Origin: an uncultured Oscillospiraceae bacterium
Lineage (GTDB): Bacteria > Bacillota > Clostridia > Oscillospirales > Oscillospiraceae
DNA: 8,646 bases
Direction: 5' to 3'
Assembly: GCA_937915075.1 (NCBI GenBank)
Contig: CALDMA010000338.1
Span: 1 to 8,646, forward strand
Below the pieces are notes generated by a model that ran no database searches, was not told the DNA's origin, and saw nothing but the letters and a program-made list of their open reading frames with translations. Position numbers and translations under genes: made by a program. Of the stretch, positions 1-3,582 are shown one piece after another. How positions within the stretch are numbered: position 1 is the stretch's first letter; each line of letters opens with the position of its first letter.

Positions 1-195
1 GTGCACGGCACAGAAAAAGCCTTTGCCGCCGCAATGGGTTGGCAAAGGCAAAAGGTCAGCTATCTTGTCAACGGCCATTATGTCACCAACGTCAGGGAGA
101 TCAACCGAATCGCGCCAGCCTTGAAGATGGATATGGGTGAGTTGCTTGATCTGCTGCTGACAATCGACGCGGAAACGGCAGGGAGGACCAAATGA
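1..195 (+). CDS. Helix-turn-helix regulator, Cro/CI-like (probably 5' partial)
   Basis: The 64 visible residues match the core of a Cro/CI-type helix-turn-helix domain. AFAAAMGWQRQKVSYLVNG gives helix 2, a turn and recognition helix 3, followed by a helical stretch (INRIAPALKMDMGELLDLL) like the end of the HTH_3 fold. Such a protein would bind an operator in the phage genome and regulate transcription. The reading frame is open at base 1 and helix 1 is missing or very short, so the gene probably begins upstream of the window; the GTG at base 1 may be only an internal valine. Its TGA overlaps the ATG of the next gene (ATGA, 192-195), indicating a shared transcript. The HTH assignment is fairly sure. 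Whether it is a repressor, Cro-like factor or antitoxin cannot be told. Confidence 0.7.
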   Translation: MHGTEKAFAAAMGWQRQKVSYLVNGHYVTNVREINRIAPALKMDMGELLDLLLTIDAETAGRTK

Positions 196-374
196 AAATA
201 TTTGAGAACAGAACACCAGGATTTGTGAGCGTTCACATCGAGCACACCACGGAAACGGCGCAGGAGGCACAGGAGATCACACGGGCGGTGAAGGAGCTGC
301 TGAAAAAGCAGAACGCCCGCCGACTGCACGACGGGCGTCCGGCAATGGCGTACCGGATCGAGATCGACGGTTAG
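192..374 (+). CDS. Small hypothetical protein (60 aa)
   Basis: I do not recognise a family. The ATG overlaps the stop of the regulator gene (ATGA) and has a good ribosome binding site, GGGAGG at 181-186 with 5 nt spacing. The product starts with a likely beta segment (FVSVHIEHT), continues with a charged helix (AQEAQEITRAVKELLKKQ) and ends in a short strand (MAYRIEID). It has no membrane segment or signal peptide, so a small cytoplasmic alpha/beta protein is likely. The coupling to the HTH gene suggests joint expression, but no function can be given. Confidence 0.65.
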   Translation: MKIFENRTPGFVSVHIEHTTETAQEAQEITRAVKELLKKQNARRLHDGRPAMAYRIEIDG

Positions 375-395
375 GCGCGTTGACAGGGAGGGCGT

Positions 396-545
396 ATGTG
401 GATCCGTAAAGAGATGCACCGCCGCAAGGGGGGGGGTGTGACCGTGAAGCCGCGGTTCGTGGGCTGGAAAAGAAAGCCCCGCCGCAAGCGGCGGGACAAT
501 CACGGGATGCGGCGGGCGCTCATTCGGCAGCGCCGCGGTCGATGA
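396..545 (+). CDS. Very basic 49-aa ORF (doubtful)
   Basis: An ORF from ATG 396 to TGA 543-545 encodes 49 residues, about a third of them Arg or Lys, as in small nucleic-acid-binding peptides. GGGAGG at 386-391 lies 4 nt before the ATG, which is rather tight. Two features argue for caution. A run of nine G (428-436) sits inside the frame, and the 3' half lies over the terminator and the end of the minus-strand gene, so part of the Arg/Lys richness (KRKPRRKRRD) comes simply from the terminator hairpin read on the other strand. It could be a real small gene, a remnant, or leader sequence by chance. No family recognised. Confidence 0.35.
   Translation: MWIRKEMHRRKGGGVTVKPRFVGWKRKPRRKRRDNHGMRRALIRQRRGR
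467..495 (-). terminator. Intrinsic terminator of the minus-strand gene
   Basis: Read on the minus strand, an 8-bp GC stem (CCCGCCGC, loop TT, GCGGCGGG; 495 down to 478) is followed by GCTTTCTTTTC (down to about 467). It lies 25 nt beyond the stop codon of the minus-strand gene. On the plus strand the hairpin is not followed by T residues, so termination should act only on minus-strand transcripts. The loop is short, and in RNA the inner pair may open to give a four-base loop. Confidence 0.75.
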
Positions 546-765
546 GGAACGTTTCGGGTCGCAGCACACCGCAGGCGTAGGGCAGGCCCGGAATGTAGGA
601 TTTCAGCCGGTGGCGAAGCTCGCTGGGAGAGCAGGCCGCACCGATCTGAAAGGCCCGGTCGAACACAGAGATAGCGCCGCCAAGCGCGCCGGACTCCAGC
701 ATGGACGGGATAAGCGCCTCCGGCGGCGGATCGCGGAACACAAGGAGCATTTCACAGTAAGACAA
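520..765 (-). CDS. Minus-strand hypothetical protein (81 aa), moron-like unit
   Basis: This is the only minus-strand gene I accept. The TTG at 765-763 is chosen as start because AAGGGAGGTG (780-771) precedes it with 5 nt spacing, and a strong promoter lies just upstream. An ATG five codons further in (750) has no such site. The product begins MSYCEMLLVFRDPPP, has a hydrophobic middle (SGALGGAISVFDRAFQIGAAC), a basic helix (ELRHRLKSY) and an acidic/alanine tail. No family is recognised, and the middle is probably too polar for a membrane span. Codons show the GC-rich third position of the neighbours. Promoter, ribosome binding site, ORF and terminator in about 350 bp, opposite to all other genes, are what is known from phage morons: genes expressed independently in the lysogen. 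That role is inferred. Confidence 0.75.
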   Translation of the reverse strand: MSYCEMLLVFRDPPPEALIPSMLESGALGGAISVFDRAFQIGAACSPSELRHRLKSYIPGLPYACGVLRPETFLIDRGAAE

Positions 766-770
766 AATCT

Positions 771-780
771 CACCTCCCTT
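771..780 (-). promoter_or_regulatory. Ribosome binding site fixing the TTG start
   Basis: AAGGGAGGTG on the minus strand is close to the full anti-Shine-Dalgarno complement and lies 5 nt before the TTG at 765. It decides the non-ATG start of the minus-strand gene. Confidence 0.75.
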
Positions 781-787
781 CGCCGCC

Positions 788-816
788 AGTATAGCACGGC
801 GCGGGGGAGGGCGCAA
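788..816 (-). promoter_or_regulatory. Sigma-A-type promoter with extended -10 for the minus-strand gene
   Basis: On the minus strand, TTGCGC (816-811) and TATACT (793-788) are separated by exactly 17 nt, and TGC directly before TATACT gives the extended -10 pattern TGnTATACT. The -10 matches the consensus at five of six positions; the -35 matches at its TTG. The expected transcript start near 781 would leave a leader of only about 16 nt containing the ribosome binding site. Confidence 0.75.
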
Positions 817-869
817 GAGATAGGACAATCCCGACGGGGCATAGGATGGCAGGAAAGGAGCGTGACAGC

Positions 870-1058
870 ATGGCGAAGCGGGAACGGCCGCCCATCACGG
901 TGAAGGCCTTTGTAAAGGTGAACGGCGTGGAGACCGACGTGGACACGCTGGACGAAGCCCGGCGAGGCCAGCTGGCAACGGCCATCCAGGTCACGGTGCT
1001 GAACACCTTTTTTGCCGGACGTGCGAATTTCTACCCGGCGGAGGCCGGGAGCAAATAA
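870..1058 (+). CDS. Small conserved-looking phage protein (62 aa)
   Basis: ATG 870 is preferred over the upstream ATG 846 because AAAGGAG (854-860) lies 9 nt before it, while 846 has no ribosome binding site. The product is MAKRERPPITVKAFVKVNGV..., a short beta-rich start, then an amphipathic helix (LDEARRGQLATAIQVTVLNTFF) and the tail GRANFYPAE. The overall form resembles short uncharacterised proteins commonly encoded in clostridial phages and integrative elements, though I can name no family. It has no cysteines or membrane segment. It is the first plus-strand gene after the minus-strand unit. I see no convincing plus-strand promoter in 766-869, so it may depend on read-through from upstream. 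Confidence 0.7.
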   Translation: MAKRERPPITVKAFVKVNGVETDVDTLDEARRGQLATAIQVTVLNTFFAGRANFYPAEAGSK

Positions 1059-1081
1059 TCAACAACAGGAGGAAAAACGAC

Positions 1082-1738
1082 ATGAAACACGAGACTTTGA
1101 CCATTTGGAGCGCGGAGGACTTCGCCCGCCCGGAGAAGCTGGCGGCGCTGCGCGTGGGCGACGAGGTCGCCTTTAACCTAAAGAACGGCCAGGAGGCCGC
1201 CTTCGTGGTGGCGGACATCACCGACGGCGTCCTCACCGGCTGCCTCTTTAAGGGCGTGCGGGACATGGCCATGTACGACGGCCGCCGCTGGTGGAGCACC
1301 GACTATGTGAACTACCCGGAGAGCGACGCCAGAGAACGCCTCAACGAGGAGGTCCTGCCCCTGCTGCCGGACGAGCTGGCGGCGCTGCTGCTGGCGCGCA
1401 CCATCACCCAGACGGTGGACGGCGAGGCGTACAGATGCACGGACAAGCTGTGGCCCTTGTCCGCGGTGGAGGTGTTTGGCGAGGACGCGCCGGACTGGAT
1501 GCAGCGGGACGACACGCCGGACAAGCCCCTGCCGTTCTTCGCCGAGGACCAGGCCCACCGGAAGACGTACCTGTGGTTTGCCTGGCTGCGCTCGCCGGAT
1601 GCCAGCGACAGCAACTATTTCTGCGGTGTGAACACGTCGGGCGCCGCGGACTCCAACTTTGCCAGCATTTCGCTTGGCGTGGCCCCCGGCTTTCACATCG
1701 GCATCAAGGCCAAGACGGCGGAGCCGGCGCAGGACTGA
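1082..1738 (+). CDS. DUF6273-like protein with C-type-lectin-like C-terminus
   Basis: The start is supported by AGGAGG (1067-1072), 9 nt before the ATG. The 218-residue product has no signal peptide. An N-terminal part (about residues 10-66) looks beta-rich (LRVGDEVAFNLKNGQEAAFVVADI). Residues 69-205 carry the pattern of DUF6273: RWWSTDYVNYPESDARERLNEEVLPLL, WPLSAVEVFG, then WLRSP (168-172), FCGVN (180-184), and a stretch rich in Asn/Ser/Asp ending GVAPGFHI (199-206). Related domains adopt a sulfatase-modifying-factor/C-type-lectin-like fold and are thought to bind ligands. The family is known from Bacillota, phages and surface proteins. The Asn/Ser/Tyr/Phe-rich segment before the GVxP motif is reminiscent of variable regions of diversity-generating retroelements. 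No reverse transcriptase is in view. Family call fairly sure; function unknown. Confidence 0.7.
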   Translation: MKHETLTIWSAEDFARPEKLAALRVGDEVAFNLKNGQEAAFVVADITDGVLTGCLFKGVRDMAMYDGRRWWSTDYVNYPESDARERLNEEVLPLLPDELAALLLARTITQTVDGEAYRCTDKLWPLSAVEVFGEDAPDWMQRDDTPDKPLPFFAEDQAHRKTYLWFAWLRSPDASDSNYFCGVNTSGAADSNFASISLGVAPGFHIGIKAKTAEPAQD

Positions 1739-1748
1739 TCAGAAAGGC

Positions 1749-1773
1749 TATCCCCCGGCGCAAGCCGGGGATA
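1749..1773 (+). promoter_or_regulatory. GNRA-loop hairpin before the 1789 gene
   Basis: TATCCCC(C)GGC and GCCGGGGATA pair over 10 bp with one bulged C, closed by the loop GCAA, a GNRA tetraloop. There is no T run after it, so it is not a normal intrinsic terminator. It ends 2 nt before the ribosome binding site of the next gene. A role in mRNA processing or stability at this gap, or as an operator, is inference. Confidence 0.5.
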
Positions 1774-1788
1774 CGAAAGGAGCAGAGC

Positions 1789-2007
1789 ATGAACAAGAGA
1801 AAGAGCCGCGGCGCGAAGTTCGTCGAGGGCGAACAGGCGGTGTGCCTCGCCCCGACGGCCGCAGAGCGAAACGGCGGGCACCCGCCCATAGGTACGGTGC
1901 TCCGGGCCACGAAACGGAACGGCGCGTGGGCCTACCAGGTGCAGGTGCGGGACACGGACCGCATCGAGACCTGGGCGGAGGACACGATGGGGAGGCTGGC
2001 GGTATGA
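1789..2007 (+). CDS. Small hypothetical protein (72 aa), possible SH3-like barrel
   Basis: AAAGGAG (1776-1782) lies 6 nt before the ATG. The product begins with a basic stretch (MNKRKSRGAKF) and continues with alternating short strands: EGEQAVCLAP, GTVLRATKRNGAWAYQVQVRD and RIETWAEDTMGRL. This looks like a small beta-barrel of the SH3 or KOW kind, in which a GTV strand and an aromatic W-Y pair are common, but I cannot assign a family. The last codons overlap the next start (ATGA, 2004-2007), so the two are translationally coupled. Confidence 0.65.
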   Translation: MNKRKSRGAKFVEGEQAVCLAPTAAERNGGHPPIGTVLRATKRNGAWAYQVQVRDTDRIETWAEDTMGRLAV

Positions 2008-2093
2008 GCGCCTTCGGATGGATCTGTGCCTACATCGGCGCGGCGTGGCTGGCCGGGGCGGTGCTGAAATGCGTGGAGGCGCTGGGCCGGTGA
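2004..2093 (+). CDS. 29-aa membrane peptide
   Basis: ATG 2004 overlaps the TGA of the previous gene (ATGA) and has GGAGG (1991-1995) with 8 nt spacing. The whole product is nearly one hydrophobic helix (FGWICAYIGAAWLAGAVLKCV) with a short polar tail, so it should insert in the membrane as a single span. Its TGA (2091-2093) in turn overlaps a GTG that could start the 3D-domain gene. Position and spacing support it as a real gene rather than chance; the short length keeps confidence moderate. Small hydrophobic phage peptides can act in lysis, exclusion or as partners of membrane proteins, but nothing here shows which. Confidence 0.5.
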   Translation: MSAFGWICAYIGAAWLAGAVLKCVEALGR

Positions 2094-2104
2094 CGGAGAC
2101 ACGG

Positions 2105-2626
2105 ATGGAACGGAACCGGCGGGCGCGGGCCTATAGCCCCGCCCGCCCCACCCCGCGGCCGCGGGACGCCCTGTGGGCGGTGGCCGCCGTGCTGACGGTG
2201 CTGCTGGCGGTGGAGCTGATCTGGCTGCTGGGCAGCAGACCGGCACCGGAGAGCGCCGCGCAGGAGCCGCAGGAGATAGCGATCCTGCTGGAGCCGGAGA
2301 TCACGGAAACTGCCGGCGTGTTCACGGTGACGGGCTACTGCGCCTGCTGCACACCGTACAGCCATCTCAACCGCTGCGGCGACCTTGTGCTGACCGCCAG
2401 CGGAGAGTGGGTACACCCCGGCGAGGCCGTGGCGGTGGATCCGGACATCATCCCGCTGGGCAGCACCGTGACCATAGGCGAAAAGACCTACAAGGCGCTG
2501 GACACCGGCGTGCACGGCTATGTGGTGGACGTGCTCATGGCCCATGAGGATGCCGCCGCGGCCGGCGCCAGAAGGGAGCTGGTAACATGGACAACCGACC
2601 TAAGACAGGGAGAAACGCCGAGCTGA
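2105..2626 (+). CDS. Membrane-anchored 3D-domain protein (MltA/YocH-like fold)
   Basis: ATG 2105 has GGAG (2095-2098) 6 nt before it. A GTG at 2090, overlapping the previous stop, with GGAGG at 2075-2079, would add five residues and cannot be excluded. The product (173 aa) has a basic, Pro-rich cytoplasmic start, one membrane span (residues about 22-43), an acidic linker, and a 3D domain from about 72 to 162. The three aspartates that name the domain are visible: VAVD (112), LDTG (133) and VVDV (142), plus the PLGSTV motif. The fold is shared with MltA lytic transglycosylases and YocH/YabE wall-acting proteins, so action on peptidoglycan outside the membrane is expected. The loop after DTG is shorter than the usual DTGGxIKGNRID, so activity is not certain. 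It overlaps the next gene by 40 nt. Confidence 0.8.
   Translation: MERNRRARAYSPARPTPRPRDALWAVAAVLTVLLAVELIWLLGSRPAPESAAQEPQEIAILLEPEITETAGVFTVTGYCACCTPYSHLNRCGDLVLTASGEWVHPGEAVAVDPDIIPLGSTVTIGEKTYKALDTGVHGYVVDVLMAHEDAAAAGARRELVTWTTDLRQGETPS
2118..2147 (+). promoter_or_regulatory. Strong hairpin near the start of the 3D-domain gene
   Basis: GGCGGGCG(C)GGGC and GCCCCGCCCGCC pair over 12 GC-rich base pairs with one bulged C and a five-base loop, CTATA. It starts 13 nt after the ATG at 2105, a place where strong structure can slow initiating ribosomes. There is no following T run. It may be a by-product of the Arg/Pro-rich N-terminus. Confidence 0.35.
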
Positions 2627-2853
2627 AGCCGTGCCTGCACTGCACGGAGCGATACATCGGCTGCCACGGAAGGAACGAGGACGGAAGCTACCGGTGCGGG
2701 AAGTACGCCGAGGTGGAGGCCGCCAGGGCCGAGGAACGGGTGAAGCTGACCGCCTACCGGCGGGAGAAGGAGATAGACCGCTACCAGCGGCACAAGATCA
2801 ACGAGTACGGCGCCAAGGCTGAAAAGGCCCGGATGCGCGGAAGGGGACGGTGA
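2587..2853 (+). CDS. Small Cys-rich protein (88 aa)
   Basis: The ATG lies within the end of the 3D-domain gene and has AAGGGAG (2572-2578) 8 nt upstream. The product has a Cys/His cluster at residues about 16-39 (CLHC, GCH, RCGKY), a likely zinc-binding knuckle. A long, highly charged helix follows (about 43-83, rich in Glu, Lys and Arg), ending in the basic tail RMRGRGR. Short phage proteins with the start CxxCxxRxxGCH and a helical tail are common in clostridial phages and have no known function. Nucleic-acid binding is plausible from the zinc-knuckle-like cluster and basic tail, but not shown. Confidence 0.7.
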   Translation: MDNRPKTGRNAELKPCLHCTERYIGCHGRNEDGSYRCGKYAEVEAARAEERVKLTAYRREKEIDRYQRHKINEYGAKAEKARMRGRGR

Positions 2854-2855
2854 GC

Positions 2856-3182
2856 ATGGCAGAGGGAAAGGGCAAGAAGGCCGACTTCCTGTGGTGGGTA
2901 CAGTGCGAGGGCCACTACGACGTGCCGGTGATTGCCCCCAGCTGGGAGCAGGCCACGGTGGAGGCGGCGCACCTGTGGGGCGTGCCGTGGGCCAAGGTGG
3001 CCGCCCGGTGCGAGCTGCGGGAGAAGCTGCCGGTGGTGCGGAACGTGTGCCAGCGGTGCGGCAAGATCTTTCACGGCTCCGGCCCGCTGTGCGACGACTG
3101 CATCAGCATCATCCGCATAGAGGAGCAGCGGAAGGCCGCCGCCAGGAAGGACTACTTCCGGCGGCTGTACGCCGGGCACTGA
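2856..3182 (+). CDS. Zinc-ribbon-like small protein (108 aa)
   Basis: ATG 2856 is chosen because AAGGGG (2841-2846) is 9 nt upstream; a GTG at 2850, overlapping the previous stop, is too close to it. The N-terminal half contains WWVQCEGHYDVPVIAPSWEQ followed by an Ala-rich segment, resembling a small alpha/beta domain. The second half has CQRCGK and CDDC, two CxxC pairs 13 residues apart forming a likely four-cysteine zinc ribbon, then a basic helix (EEQRKAAARKDYFRRLY). It is the last gene of the coupled run that begins at 1789. A nucleic-acid-binding or protein-docking role is the usual guess for such ribbons. No family name is given. Confidence 0.7.
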   Translation: MAEGKGKKADFLWWVQCEGHYDVPVIAPSWEQATVEAAHLWGVPWAKVAARCELREKLPVVRNVCQRCGKIFHGSGPLCDDCISIIRIEEQRKAAARKDYFRRLYAGH

Positions 3183-3184
3183 AA

Positions 3185-3200
3185 GACAAACAGACAAACA
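3185..3200 (+). repeat. Tandem 8-bp direct repeat in the PcfK-like leader
   Basis: GACAAACA occurs twice in direct succession, ending exactly at the AGGAGG of the PcfK-like gene. The 32-nt gap it fills is much richer in A than the genes around it, which probably keeps the ribosome binding site free of structure. Confidence 0.6.
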
Positions 3201-3214
3201 GGAGGAACTGTGCG

Positions 3215-3577
3215 ATGAACGAGTATTTGGACAAGGCGCTGGAGAAGCTGCGCGGTGCCAAGGCACCCGCGGGCCAGCGGGAGGCCGTGGTGTTCAAGCC
3301 GGTGGTGACGGCGCTGGAGGACTTCTGCCGGCAGGACGCGGAGTTCGCCCAGGCGGTGGCGCAGGGCGGCAGCGTGGAGGAGTGCGTCAAGGCCGTGCTG
3401 AAGGGCGTGGGCGGCAGCTTGAGCGACCTTGAGGCCTACAAGCGGGCGGCGGCGTTCTTTTTCCCCGGCTGCGTGGTGACCATGAAGCTGACCATCGCCA
3501 TGTGCGAGCATGACGCGGCGCCGGCGGCACCGCAGGAGCGCAAGGCCGTGGTGCTGGATCTGGCGGACTTCTGGTGA
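3215..3577 (+). CDS. PcfK-like protein
   Basis: AGGAGG (3200-3205) lies 9 nt before the ATG. The 120-residue product is largely helical. It has the form of PcfK-like proteins: an acidic helix LEDFCRQDAEFAQAV, an ECVKAVLKGV segment (about residues 54-63), and the conserved-looking end SDLEAYKRAAAFFFPGCVV (69-87). PcfK takes its name from the enterococcal conjugative plasmid pCF10. Relatives are frequent in clostridial phages and conjugative elements, almost always next to a PcfJ-like gene, as here. Its function is unknown. The stop at 3575-3577 overlaps a GTG and lies 5 nt from the ATG of the PcfJ-like gene, so the two are surely co-expressed. The call rests on sequence pattern plus neighbour. 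Confidence 0.7.
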   Translation: MNEYLDKALEKLRGAKAPAGQREAVVFKPVVTALEDFCRQDAEFAQAVAQGGSVEECVKAVLKGVGGSLSDLEAYKRAAAFFFPGCVVTMKLTIAMCEHDAAPAAPQERKAVVLDLADFW

Positions 3578-3582
3578 GCGCT

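Noticed and set aside
780..850. Plus-strand promoter for the gene at 870
   Set aside because: TATAGC near 790 and TAGGAT near 841 look like -10 boxes, but neither has a reasonable -35 at correct spacing.
610..903. 97-residue plus-strand frame opposite the minus-strand gene
   Set aside because: It has no ribosome binding site and a skewed composition, and the minus strand carries the promoter, ribosome binding site and terminator that fit a gene.
2152..2165. 14-bp perfect palindrome CCCGCGGCCGCGGG
   Set aside because: It consists only of G and C in a Pro/Arg-coding stretch of very GC-rich DNA, so chance and coding bias explain it.
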